NCBI GenBank assembly: GCA_934120135.1
Contig: CAKOTK010000006.1
Location: 18,750 to 82,749, forward strand
DNA from: an uncultured Clostridia bacterium
Lineage (GTDB): Bacteria; Bacillota; Clostridia; TANB77; CAG-508
Length of the DNA stretch: 64,000 bases
Direction: 5' to 3'
Made by a program: the position numbers and the translations under genes. Below, in pieces: positions 55,634 through 64,000 of the stretch. The notes beneath the pieces are model-generated. The model did no database searches, had not been told where the DNA came from, and was given only the letters and a program-made list of their open reading frames with translations. Within the stretch, counting starts at the first letter, position 1. Each line of letters opens with the position of its first letter.

Positions 55634-56410
55634 ATGAATTTAGTAACAGGTTTAGCAATACCTTTTTTAGGAACAACACTTGGCTCAGCAATGGTATTTT
55701 TAATGAAAAACAAGATGAACTCAAAAGTAGAAAAATTACTATTAGGTTTTGCATCAGGAGTAATGATTGCAGCTTCAATCTGGTCTTTAATTATACCATC
55801 AATTGATATGGCAAGTGAACAAGGAAAAGTAGAATGGATTCCAGCAGCAGTTGGATTTATACTAGGAATAGCCTTTTTACTTGTACTTGATAGTGTAATT
55901 CCGCATTTACACTTAAATAATGATAAAACAGAAGGAATAAAAGCAAAACTTAAGAAAACAACAATGATGGTATTTGCAGTTACACTTCACAATATTCCTG
56001 AAGGAATGGCAGTAGGTGTTACATTTGCTGGTGCGCTTATTGGAAATACAGGAATAACAATAGCAGGAGCATTTGCATTAGCAATAGGAATTGCAATACA
56101 AAATTTTCCTGAAGGAGCAATTATATCAATGCCATTAAAAAGTGGAGGAATGTCAAAATCAAAGGCATTTTTATATGGAACGCTTTCAGGAATAGTAGAA
56201 CCAATAGGAGCAATTATTACAATACTACTTACAAGCACAGTAGTACCAATATTACCATATTTATTATCATTTGCAGCAGGAGCTATGATTTATGTGGTTG
56301 TTGAAGAACTAATACCAGAATCTCAAAATGGTGAACATTCAAATATAGGAACAATAGGAGTTGCTCTTGGATTTGTAATAATGATGATTTTAGATGTAGC
56401 ACTAGGGTAA
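55634..56410 (+). CDS. ZIP-family metal transporter 2
   Basis: 258 residues, eight helices. HNIPEGMAVGVTFAG and QNFPEGAIISMPL metal-site helices, GIVEPIGAI. Paralogue of the protein at 45838, with the same ...ILDVALG C-terminus. GGAGG site. Confidence 0.9.
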   Translation: MNLVTGLAIPFLGTTLGSAMVFLMKNKMNSKVEKLLLGFASGVMIAASIWSLIIPSIDMASEQGKVEWIPAAVGFILGIAFLLVLDSVIPHLHLNNDKTEGIKAKLKKTTMMVFAVTLHNIPEGMAVGVTFAGALIGNTGITIAGAFALAIGIAIQNFPEGAIISMPLKSGGMSKSKAFLYGTLSGIVEPIGAIITILLTSTVVPILPYLLSFAAGAMIYVVVEELIPESQNGEHSNIGTIGVALGFVIMMILDVALG

Positions 56411-56437
56411 GAGTACTTAATAATAGAGGTAGATATT

Positions 56438-57280
56438 GTGAAATTTATAAACAAACAAGAATTACATAAACTTTTTGCAGAGCTAAAAATGAATAAGCAA
56501 GAAGATGTATTTAATGAATTATATAATGAATGTAGTAATTTGGTATATAGAATAGCATTTTCAATATTAAAAAATAAAGAAAATAGTGAAGACATTAAAC
56601 AGATAGTATTTTTAAAAATATGGAAAATGAATGAAGAAATTTTACCAGACAAAAATTAGGCAAGTTGGTTATATGCTGTAACTAGGAATGAAGCAATAAC
56701 ATTTCTAAAAAAGCAAAAAAATACAATCAATATAGATGAAATTTATTATATAAGTGATGAATGTGACAATATATTTAATGTAGAAGACAAAGAATCATAT
56801 AATAAAATTATATCAGCATTAGATAAAAAAGAACAAGAAATAGTATCACTAAAAGTTATATCTAATCTATCATTTAGGCAAATATCGCAAATACTAGGAG
56901 AACCAATAGGAACAATACAATGGAGATATTATAAAGCAGTTCATTCTTTAAAAATATTATTAAGCAATTTATCTATGTTTATTATATCTGTTACTATATT
57001 TGCAAGTAGAATACTAAAAAAGAAAGAACATATACCACAAACTACTATAAAAAATGAAGTGACTGAAAATAACGAAATAGCGAGTGATACTGTGTATGAC
57101 AATACTAAGAAGAACGATACAACTGAAACAACAGCGATTAAAGAAGATTCAAACATTCAATTGGATAACTATGATATAGGGATTCTAGGAATTTCAGGAT
57201 TATTTTTAGTATTAACTATAGTTTTTGGAATTATTTATAAAAATCACCAACAAAAAGCAAGAAAAAAGAAGTCTAAATAA
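56438..57280 (+). pseudogene. ECF sigma factor with membrane tail, interrupted by TAG at codon 74
   Basis: GTG 56438 (AGAGG upstream) opens a frame that stops at TAG 56657-56659, but the same frame continues without further stops to 57280, 281 codons in all. Before the stop: region 2 (NELYNECSNLVYRIAF, SEDIKQIVFLKIW). After it: SWLYAVTRNEAITFLKK, region 4 (LSFRQISQILGEPIGTIQWRYYK), then a hydrophobic segment, a Thr/Asn-rich linker and a final anchor (GILGISGLFLVLTIVFGIIY). So this is a sigma factor fused to its own membrane tail, with a single nonsense codon. Ordinary decay is the simplest reading. Confidence 0.7.
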
Positions 57281-57304
57281 TAGAAAGGTTAAAAGGTGAT
57301 AAAT

Positions 57305-57994
57305 ATGAAAAAAACATTTATTATAATAGGAGTGATACTTGCAATTTGTATAAGCTTTGCTACTGGGGTATTAGTAGGACAATATAATAAAGCAAAAACT
57401 GATTTATTAATACGTAAAGCAGAAGGAACAACATTTTATGCAAAAATTGACAGCATAAGGGAAGATAATGGAACAATACATATAAGTGCAACAGGACTTG
57501 ATGTGAATAACATAAACTGGAGAGGAAAATACAATTTTTCCGTAAAAGAAAGCACTGATATTGTATGGAGAGGGGTAAAAATACCTGTATCTGATTTAGG
57601 TGTAAAAAATAATATTGCAATAACAATTACAGATGAAACTATACCAGATATAGTGCCAACACCATTACAAGAAATAGAAAAAATAGAACTTCTAGATGAC
57701 AAAAAATATGGTGAATATGAAAAGGTAGCAGATTTTAAAGAAGGTAAATATGCAAAGAAACCATTAGTAAAATTTAATGGAACATTATATACGAAATCAA
57801 ATAAAGTAATTGATTATATTGGTGGAGTAGCTCAAATAGGAACTATTAACCAATTAATTGATTCAGACTATGTACCAAAAGTAGATGGAGAAACAAACTC
57901 AAAAGAATTATTAAATGCAGAAGTTTATCCAAGTGGAGAAAATGAAATAGTGCTTAATTATAATAATGATTATGTGCTATATGAAAAGGTCTAA
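57305..57994 (+). CDS. Membrane-anchored extracytoplasmic protein, unknown
   Basis: 229 residues from ATG 57305 (AAGGTG upstream). N-terminal anchor (about 4-23), then a beta-rich domain (IHISATGLDVNNINWRGKYNF, TDIVWRGVKIPVSDL). It follows the sigma factor with a membrane tail, so it may belong to the same signalling unit. No family recognised. Confidence 0.6.
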   Translation: MKKTFIIIGVILAICISFATGVLVGQYNKAKTDLLIRKAEGTTFYAKIDSIREDNGTIHISATGLDVNNINWRGKYNFSVKESTDIVWRGVKIPVSDLGVKNNIAITITDETIPDIVPTPLQEIEKIELLDDKKYGEYEKVADFKEGKYAKKPLVKFNGTLYTKSNKVIDYIGGVAQIGTINQLIDSDYVPKVDGETNSKELLNAEVYPSGENEIVLNYNNDYVLYEKV

Positions 57995-58066
57995 TACTCT
58001 ACGATAAGTAGGTAGTGAATTTATCTATTTTAGAAGCGGAAATAGAAGATGAAGAGTATAACATAT

Positions 58067-58106
58067 AAAAAGAGGCAGATATTTAGTTGAAAGTATCTGC
58101 CTTTTT
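58067..58106 (+). terminator. Terminator
   Basis: AAAAGAGGCAGATA / TATCTGCCTTTTT hairpin. Just before it, 57995-58065 may hold a gene tail (EAEIEDEEYNI then stop). Confidence 0.75.
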
Positions 58107-58144
58107 GTTATATAATAACAACTAGAAAATTTGTGAGGTGAAAT

Positions 58145-58348
58145 ATGAGTAAATATGAACCATTATGGAACTATCTAAAAGAAAATAAAAAGGAAAGCTA
58201 TAAAATAACTTATGAAGAAATAAAAAACGTTCTTGGATTTGAAATAGATCATTCATTTTTAAGTTACAAAAAAGAATTAAAAGATTATGGCTATGAAGTT
58301 GGTAAAATATCAATGAAGAAGAAAACAGTTATATTTAATAAAATATAA
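58145..58348 (+). CDS. Small protein, DUF7662-like
   Basis: 67 residues. SKYEPLWNYLKENKKESYKI and TYEEIKNVLGFEIDHSFL resemble the Y-x-PL-x-x-YL ... LTFEEIE-IIG pattern of small restriction/defence-associated domains (DUF7662). GTGAGG site. Role unknown. Confidence 0.6.
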   Translation: MSKYEPLWNYLKENKKESYKITYEEIKNVLGFEIDHSFLSYKKELKDYGYEVGKISMKKKTVIFNKI

Positions 58349-58366
58349 ATTGAAAGTGAGAAAAGT

Positions 58367-58912
58367 ATGAAATATATTGTATTATTAAGAGGAATAAATA
58401 TAAGTGGTAAAAACAAAATATCAATGAATGAATTAAAAGTAGAATTAGAGAAAATTGGTTTTGAAAATGTAATTACATATTTGAACAGTGGAAATGCCAT
58501 TTTTCAAAGTGAAATAGATAACAAAGAAGTAATAAAAGAAAATATTCAACTAATGATAAAAGAAAAATTTAATCTTGAAATACCTGTTTATGTTACAACT
58601 GCACCAGAACTTGAAGACGTATTAAACCATACTCCTGAATGGTGGGGAACAAATAACAAAGAAATATATGATAACATAATTTTTATAATTCCACCAACAA
58701 AATATGAAGATGTATATAATACTATTGGAGAGCCAAAAGAAAATCTTGAAAAAATTCAGGAATACAACAATATTATTTTCTGGTCTTATGAATTAAAAGA
58801 ATATAGAAAAACAAACTGGTGGCCCAAAACCGCTAGTACAAGTATTAGTGATAAAATAACAATAAGAACTGCAAATACAATGAGAAAAGTATTAGAATTA
58901 TGTAACAAATAA
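58367..58912 (+). CDS. DUF1697 protein
   Basis: 181 residues. YIVLLRGINISGKNKISM, NVITYLNSGNAIFQS and WPKTASTSISDKITIRTANTM are the diagnostic segments of DUF1697, a widely spread family of unknown function. AAAGTGAG site. Confidence 0.92.
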   Translation: MKYIVLLRGINISGKNKISMNELKVELEKIGFENVITYLNSGNAIFQSEIDNKEVIKENIQLMIKEKFNLEIPVYVTTAPELEDVLNHTPEWWGTNNKEIYDNIIFIIPPTKYEDVYNTIGEPKENLEKIQEYNNIIFWSYELKEYRKTNWWPKTASTSISDKITIRTANTMRKVLELCNK

Positions 58913-58924
58913 TAGAGGGGAAAT

Positions 58925-59028
58925 ATGAAAATCTTTTAGGATTTAAAACATATAAAAGAACAGAACTTGATGAGCAAGGAAATCCATATCCAATTTTATA
59001 TATGAGATTAGAAAATGGTAATTTGTAG
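58925..59028 (+). pseudogene. Short gene remnant
   Basis: ATG 58925 with AGAGGGG stops after four codons. Another frame gives NLLGFKTYKRTELDEQGNPY and ends at 59028. A frameshifted fragment; family unknown. Confidence 0.5.
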
Positions 59029-59040
59029 AGGAGAAATAAT

Positions 59041-59664
59041 ATGATTTTTGAAAAGCAAAAAACATTGAAGGCTTCAGATAGATTTATACAAGATGTATGT
59101 GGACTACCAGATATAGTAAAAAATAATACAATAATATTAATAGGACCAATGGGAACTGGAAAAAGTACAGTTGCAAAATTATTAGAAAATCAAATAGAAG
59201 GGATGCATAGAATATCTTTAGATAATAAAGACCTTCTAAAAATGTTATATGAAAAAGAAAGGAAATTTAGAGATTTTAAGAATTTTGAATTTATGCTTAC
59301 AGGAACAGTACTAAGCTCTTTAAAAAGGCCATATATAATAGATTTTGGAGCCGGTCATTCTGTATATGAAGATAAAAATTTAAGAGAACAAATGAAAAAA
59401 ATGTGTTCACAATTTAAAAATATAATATTATTATTACCTTCAATGGATAAGGAAAAGAGTAGAGAAGTTTTAGCGGAAAGAAGAAAAATCAAATTAGGTT
59501 CTCACAAAGATCAAGATAATTGGCATTTTATAACATCTCCAAATAATTATGAATTAGCAACTAACACTTTGTATGAAGAGAATAAAACACCAGAAGATAT
59601 ATCAAGAGAAATATTGCAATTAGTAAAGTGCAAACAGATAGAGGGAGAAGATAGAAATGAATAA
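59041..59664 (+). CDS. P-loop kinase-like protein
   Basis: 207 residues. Walker A LIGPMGTGKSTVAKLL near 39-54, then IDFGAGHSVYED and LLLPSMDKEKSREVLAERR, resembling the shikimate/gluconate-kinase fold. Substrate unknown. AGGAG site; its end overlaps the next start. Confidence 0.7.
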   Translation: MIFEKQKTLKASDRFIQDVCGLPDIVKNNTIILIGPMGTGKSTVAKLLENQIEGMHRISLDNKDLLKMLYEKERKFRDFKNFEFMLTGTVLSSLKRPYIIDFGAGHSVYEDKNLREQMKKMCSQFKNIILLLPSMDKEKSREVLAERRKIKLGSHKDQDNWHFITSPNNYELATNTLYEENKTPEDISREILQLVKCKQIEGEDRNE

Positions 59665-60350
59665 ATTTTTTGAAAAACACGAAACGTTATGTTTAATATT
59701 TTAATTGCTGGATATGTAATAATAAATTCATATTGTATGAACAACTTTGGGTATACAAGTTCTATAAGTTTTATTGTAAATACAATACTTTCAGTTGTAT
59801 TATTAACATTAATTGTAACAGCAAAAAAGGCGAAGTATTATGGATTAACGAAAGTAAAAAATGCAAAGAAATTCTTGTATTTTTTACCATTAGTTATAAT
59901 TGGTACAGTTGGATTATGGAATGGTATTGCCATCAATAAACCAGCAAATGAAATATTATTTCATATTTTAACTATGGTAAATATAGGATTTCTTGAAGAA
60001 ATCATTTTTAGAGGAATTTTATATAAATCTATAGAAAAAGATAATCAGAAGTTAGCAATAATTATAAGTTCATTAACTTTTGGTATAGGACATATTGTAA
60101 ACTTATTAAATGGTGCTGATTTAGTTCCAACACTAATGCAAATATGTTATGCAATAGCAATAGGATTTTTATTTGTAACTATTTTTAACAAAAGTAAGTC
60201 ATTAATACCTTGCATAATTACACAGCAGTAAATTCACTTTCAGTTTTAGGAGTTGATAGTACTGGAATATCTACATATTTAATTCCAGCAGTACTAATTA
60301 TAATTTCAGTTAGTTATACCGTGTTTATAAATAAAACTATTAAAGAATAA
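59657..60350 (+). pseudogene. CPBP-type membrane protease gene with two frameshifts
   Basis: ATG 59657 reads MNKFFEKHETL and stops; the continuation FNILIAGYVIINSY is one frame away (break near 59690). The long central part has the CPBP motifs NIGFLEEIIFRGILY and TFGIGHIVNLL. Near 60228 it stops at TAA, and AVNSLSVLGVDSTGIS continues in another frame to 60350. Neither break contains CGG, so these differ from the +1 sites described elsewhere. The central segment alone (59689-60231) could still be translated. Confidence 0.65.
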
Positions 60351-60395
60351 GTAATATAAAATTTACAATGAATACAGAAATAATATTAATAATCT

Positions 60396-60437
60396 AAAGT
60401 GCAATTTACACATTTTAAAGTGCAGAAATTGCACTTT
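60396..60437. repeat. AAAGTGCA inverted/direct repeats
   Basis: AAAGTGCA occurs at 60396 and 60417 and its complement TGCACTTT at 60430. The last two form an 8-bp stem with a 5-nt loop. Possible operator or terminator upstream of the RhuM gene. Confidence 0.5.
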
Positions 60438-60528
60438 AAGAAAACTAAATAAAAATATTGACATAGTAATTATTTTATTGTACAATACAAACAATAGTTC
60501 TTAAAATAAAAATGTGAGGTGATTAGTA

Positions 60529-61542
60529 TTGAATAATATAGAAAATTTAAAAGATTTAATCATATATCAAAGCAAAAATAATGAAAATATATCTGTTGAA
60601 GTTTTGTATAATGAAGAAGATTTTTGGTTAACGCAAAAGTCAATGTCAAAATTATTCAATGTGGCAGAAAATAATATTACATATCATCTACAAAATATAT
60701 TTAAAACAGAAGAATTAGAACAAAATTCAGTTACTCAAAAAATTAGAGTAACTGCTTCGGATGGAAAAAAATATAATACAAATTTTTACAGCTTAGATGC
60801 AATTATAGCAGTTGGTTATAGAGTAAACTCAAAAGAGGCAACAGATTTTAGAATTTGGGCAACTAAAACTTTAAAAGAATATATAAAGAAGGGATTTGTT
60901 GTTAATAGTGAAATGCTAAAAAATGGACCAAAATTTGGAAAAGATTATTTTGATGAATTATTAGTTAAGATAAAAGAGATTAGAGCAAGTGAAAGAAGAT
61001 TTTATCAAAAAATAACTGATATATATAAAGAATGTAGTTTTGATTATGATAAAAATAGTGAAACCACACAAGAATTTTATGGGAATGTTCAAAATAAGTT
61101 ACACTATGCAATTACTGGTATGACAGCACCTGAAATAATATATAATAGGGTTGATAGCAAAAAAGAAAATATGGGATTAACAACTTGGAAAAATGCACCA
61201 GAAGGGAAAATACTTGAAACAGACGTAACAATAGCTAAAAATTATCTTTCGCAAGAAGAAATTACAGAATTAAATAATTTAGTATCAATGTATCTTGACT
61301 ATGCAGAAAGACAAGTAAAATTAGGAAAGATTATCTCAATGCAAGAATGGAAAGAAAAATTAGAAGTATTCTTAAAAATCAACGAATATAACATTTTAAA
61401 AGATAATGGAAAAATAAAAAGAGAAATAGCAGATAAGTTAGCTTTAGATGAATATAAAAAGTATAGAGTTATACAAGACAAAAATTATATTTCAGATTTT
61501 GATGAGTTAATAACAGAAGCTAAAAAATTAAATAACATTTAA
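60529..61542 (+). CDS. RhuM-family protein
   Basis: 337 residues from TTG 60529 (GTGAGG upstream). EEDFWLTQKSMSKLFNVAENNITYHLQNIF is a helix-turn-helix-like region (residues about 27-55, quoted in part as WLTQKSMSKLFNV), followed by YRVNSKEATDFRIWATKTL and the closing KYRVIQDKNYISDFD. The family is common on mobile elements; its function is unknown despite the virulence label. Confidence 0.88.
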   Translation: MNNIENLKDLIIYQSKNNENISVEVLYNEEDFWLTQKSMSKLFNVAENNITYHLQNIFKTEELEQNSVTQKIRVTASDGKKYNTNFYSLDAIIAVGYRVNSKEATDFRIWATKTLKEYIKKGFVVNSEMLKNGPKFGKDYFDELLVKIKEIRASERRFYQKITDIYKECSFDYDKNSETTQEFYGNVQNKLHYAITGMTAPEIIYNRVDSKKENMGLTTWKNAPEGKILETDVTIAKNYLSQEEITELNNLVSMYLDYAERQVKLGKIISMQEWKEKLEVFLKINEYNILKDNGKIKREIADKLALDEYKKYRVIQDKNYISDFDELITEAKKLNNI

Positions 61543-61577
61543 GCGATAAATAATAATTTGCAAGGAGAAAACTTCAA

Positions 61578-62033
61578 ATGACAATATATAATTTAAAAGA
61601 TAAACTGGAATATTTAGACGAAGTTGCAAAGTTGGAATATAACGAATGGGCAGACAACAAAGAAGAAGATAGAAAAGAAAGAATTAAAAGAAAAAGAGAA
61701 AAGATTTGTTGTATGTTTAGTAATAAGTCATTTTGTAAATTGATTTTAGTGGACAATGATGAACTAATAGGTTTTATATCAATATTTCCAGAAGATTATG
61801 AAGAAGAAAAAGAGTTAACTCCTTGGTATGCTACAATGTATGTGAAAAAAGAATATAGAAATCATGGATATTCACGAATATTAAATGATGCAATATTAAA
61901 AGAAGCAAAAGACAGAGGCTTTTTAACATTGTACTTAAAAACAGATTTGAAAAATTATTATGAAAAATTTGGAGCTATTTTTATAAAAAAGCTAAAATCA
62001 GGCGAAAGCTTATATAAGTTTGAAATCAAATAA
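61578..62033 (+). CDS. GNAT N-acetyltransferase
   Basis: 151 residues. LVDNDELIGFISIFP and ATMYVKKEYRNHGYSRIL contain motif A of the GNAT fold (the YRNHGYS acetyl-CoA loop). Substrate unknown. AGGAG site. Confidence 0.88.
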   Translation: MTIYNLKDKLEYLDEVAKLEYNEWADNKEEDRKERIKRKREKICCMFSNKSFCKLILVDNDELIGFISIFPEDYEEEKELTPWYATMYVKKEYRNHGYSRILNDAILKEAKDRGFLTLYLKTDLKNYYEKFGAIFIKKLKSGESLYKFEIK

Positions 62034-62090
62034 TTGACAAAGATAACAATTTATCAGAAGAAATAGTAATTTTTAAGTGAGGTTGATAGT

Positions 62091-62729
62091 ATGAAAGATG
62101 GAAAAATACCTAATCCAAATACAATAAATCCTATTGCAGGATACGATAAAGAAATATATATAAAGCCAACAATAAAGAATAAAAATATTATTGTAGGAGA
62201 TTTTTCATATATTGCAGATTCTGATTTTGAAAGTCATGTAACACATCATTATGACTGGAATAATGATAAGTTAATTATAGGAAAGTTTTGTCAGATAGCT
62301 TCAGGTGTTGAATTTGTTATGAATGGAGCAAATCATCAAATGAATGCAGTTTCGACATTTCCGTTTTATACTTTAGAAGGATGGAAACAAACACCACCAA
62401 CACGAAATGACTTACCAATAAAGGGAGATACTATCATTGGCAATGATGTATGGATAGGACAAAATGCAACTATTCTTCCAGGAGTTCATATTGGAGATGG
62501 TGCAATAATTGGTGCTAATAGTGTTGTTGGAAGTAATGTTGAACCATATACAATAGTTGTAGGAAATCCTGCAAAAGCGTTAAGAAAAAGATTTGATGAA
62601 GAACTAATTGATATTATGGAAAAATTAAAGTGGTGGGATAAAAGTATAGAAGAAATAAATAATTTAATTCCTTTACTAACAAACAGCAATTTAGAGTATG
62701 TAAAAGAAGAATTAAAGAAATTGTTATAG
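62091..62729 (+). CDS. Xenobiotic (Vat/CAT-B-like) acetyltransferase
   Basis: 212 residues. Left-handed beta-helix hexapeptides: IGKFCQIASGVEFVMNGANH with the catalytic His, STFPFY, then GNDVWIGQNATILPGVHIGD and VVGNPAKALRKRF. Matches streptogramin/chloramphenicol O-acetyltransferases of the XAT type. Actual resistance activity cannot be read from sequence. Confidence 0.85.
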   Translation: MKDGKIPNPNTINPIAGYDKEIYIKPTIKNKNIIVGDFSYIADSDFESHVTHHYDWNNDKLIIGKFCQIASGVEFVMNGANHQMNAVSTFPFYTLEGWKQTPPTRNDLPIKGDTIIGNDVWIGQNATILPGVHIGDGAIIGANSVVGSNVEPYTIVVGNPAKALRKRFDEELIDIMEKLKWWDKSIEEINNLIPLLTNSNLEYVKEELKKLL

Positions 62730-62822
62730 TTACAAATTACAATTTAGTAATTAGTTAGAAAAATAGTAAGTTATTGCTTACTTTAATATGTATTTATTAG
62801 TAGTAATAGGAGAACAAAGTAT

Positions 62823-63995
62823 ATGTTACCAACAATAAAATCAGACAGTATTTATCCATTACCCAATGATGTAGCGATATTTAATATTAACATAGTAGAT
62901 ATAATATTTTTAATAGGAATTATATGCCTAATAATAAAAAGAAAATCTATTTTTAATGCAAATAATGATGTATTGGATAAATACAATAGTAATAAAATAA
63001 AGGGACTATTGGCATTATTGATAATAATACACCACTTGTCTATTTATATAAAAGACACAATTCTACTTAAAGTATTTACAATAGTAGGAGTTATTGCAGT
63101 TTCAGCATTTTTCTTTTATTCAGGATATGGACTAATGACAAGCTATCTAAAAAAAGAAAATTATCTAAAAGACTTTTTGAACAAAAGAATAATGAAAATA
63201 GTTATACTATATATAATAGCAACTATATTTACTATTTTAGTATATCTATTAACTGGACAATTAACACCTAGAAAAATTTTTAATTCTTTAGTTGAAGGAG
63301 AGCCAGTTGTAAGATTTTCGTGGTATATGTTAGCAATTATTAGTTTATATGTAGTTTTTTATTTATCAGCCAAGTTTCTAAAAAAGAAAAAAATGATAAA
63401 TATTGCAGTATTTGGTGGAACTATTTTATATTGCATAGTTGTTAATAATATTTTAGGCTTTAATAATTGGTGGGTTAATTCTTGTTTTGCATTTTTTATA
63501 GGTATATATTGGGCAAGTTATAAAGAAAAATATACAATAACATTAAAAGACAAAAATAAAATAATTAGATATGCAATTATGCTTTCAATTATATTATTTG
63601 CAATAATAGGGATTCAATTCTTCACAAGTGGATATGCCATTATGGATATAATAAACGATACAGATTTAGCAGACGATATAATGAGAGAGCCTATTCCTGT
63701 TATAAATATGAATATTATTTGTATAGCATTACTTTTTGTATTGTTTACTATATTAGAAAAAATGAGATTGAATGATAAGGTATTTACTTTTTTGGGAAAT
63801 ATATCTTTTGAAATTTATTTATATCATGGATTAGTTATGTATTTATTGAGAAATCCTCGCTTTTATTGTAGAGTTGATTATTTATATGCTATTCTAGTAA
63901 TTGGATTAAGCATAATATTAGCTAAACTTATGAATATAGCAAACAATAAAATATATAATTTCTATTTGAATAAAGTTGAGAAAGAGTCATGTTAA
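62823..63995 (+). CDS. Acyltransferase 3 family membrane protein
   Basis: 390 residues, about ten helices. The LLIIIHHLSIYI segment near 65 carries the family His, followed by FFFYSGYGLMTSYL and RIMKIVILY, and a late FLGNISFEIYLYHGLVMYLL motif. Such enzymes O-acetylate surface glycans. The gene ends just inside the window. Confidence 0.85.
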   Translation: MLPTIKSDSIYPLPNDVAIFNINIVDIIFLIGIICLIIKRKSIFNANNDVLDKYNSNKIKGLLALLIIIHHLSIYIKDTILLKVFTIVGVIAVSAFFFYSGYGLMTSYLKKENYLKDFLNKRIMKIVILYIIATIFTILVYLLTGQLTPRKIFNSLVEGEPVVRFSWYMLAIISLYVVFYLSAKFLKKKKMINIAVFGGTILYCIVVNNILGFNNWWVNSCFAFFIGIYWASYKEKYTITLKDKNKIIRYAIMLSIILFAIIGIQFFTSGYAIMDIINDTDLADDIMREPIPVINMNIICIALLFVLFTILEKMRLNDKVFTFLGNISFEIYLYHGLVMYLLRNPRFYCRVDYLYAILVIGLSIILAKLMNIANNKIYNFYLNKVEKESC

Positions 63996-64000
63996 TGATA

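Noticed and set aside
56657..56659. TAG recoded as an amino acid
   Set aside because: rplU, ruvC-neighbouring genes and all three pilin genes end properly at TAG or TAA, so TAG is a normal stop in this genome.
59690..60230. CPBP gene as a fourth programmed-frameshift gene
   Set aside because: Its two breaks contain no CGG and are of another phase; plain decay is simpler.
62091..62729. Claiming an active antibiotic-resistance gene
   Set aside because: The fold and catalytic His are clear, but xenobiotic acetyltransferase homologues often act on other substrates.

Overview
The window is AT-rich (roughly 30% GC by eye) and reads as the chromosome of an anaerobic, spore-forming Clostridia-type Firmicute, probably a gut lineage. 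The evidence is an intact sigK, a complete spoIIIAA-AH operon, rubrerythrin, a yvcK end, an L21 leader in front of rplU-rpmA, and short TTGACA/TATAAT promoters with GGAGG ribosome sites. I see no rRNA, tRNA, CRISPR array, integrase or prophage.

Layout. 0-9.1 kb: housekeeping genes (yvcK end, glycogen debranching enzyme, ruvC, holA, rubrerythrin, a zinc-dependent PLC-like protein, a polysaccharide deacetylase, an ECF sigma/anti-sigma pair, a B3/B4 protein, sigK). 9.1-12.5 kb: an island with a small repeat-bearing leader ORF, pilin-like variable protein 1 and an Rpn/PD-(D/E)XK gene, bracketed by 23-bp direct repeats. 12.5-29.3 kb: core genes (rplU, rpmA, yebC, spoIIIAA-AH, a two-OB-fold SSB, pfkA, argS, glmM, metG), interrupted at 13.5-15.4 kb by pilin-like protein 2. 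29.3-33.5 kb: a DUF4163/DUF3298 protein, a decayed second Rpn gene, an acyl-CoA synthetase and a DUF1836 regulator. 33.6-39.9 kb: a five-gene operon (VWA/solute-binding, XpaC-like, solute-binding-like, TelA, CbxX/SpoVK-type AAA). 40-46.7 kb: a cadC-cadA-type metal efflux unit, hemolysin III, a second acyl-CoA synthetase and a ZIP transporter. 46.8-50.2 kb: a DUF898 protein and pilin-like protein 3, whose cassette lies between perfect 58-bp direct repeats. 50.2-64 kb: accessory genes (ABC transporter, Nudix, MATE-cytidylate-kinase fusion, second ZIP, nonsense-interrupted sigma factor, RhuM, GNAT, Vat-type acetyltransferase, acyltransferase 3) mixed with remnants.

Two systems stand out. (1) Three unrelated genes, an ECF sigma factor (6332), spoIIIAD (18093) and an xpaC-like gene (35225), can be read full length only if the ribosome skips one base. 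In all three the skipped base is the C of an in-frame CGG at codon 4, 10 or 12, and translation resumes at GGA or GGG. By eye these are the only in-frame CGG codons in the window outside the SSB gene, which has four. This is a candidate CGG-dependent +1 frameshift system. (2) Three pilin-leader proteins carry C-terminal FGE/C-type-lectin domains whose last 50-65 codons have the layout of diversity-generating retroelement (DGR) variable repeats: C-ending codons at variable positions, an invariant 3' end and a downstream hairpin. No reverse transcriptase or template repeat is in the window, so they look like dispersed targets served in trans, carried on cassettes that have moved and recombined.
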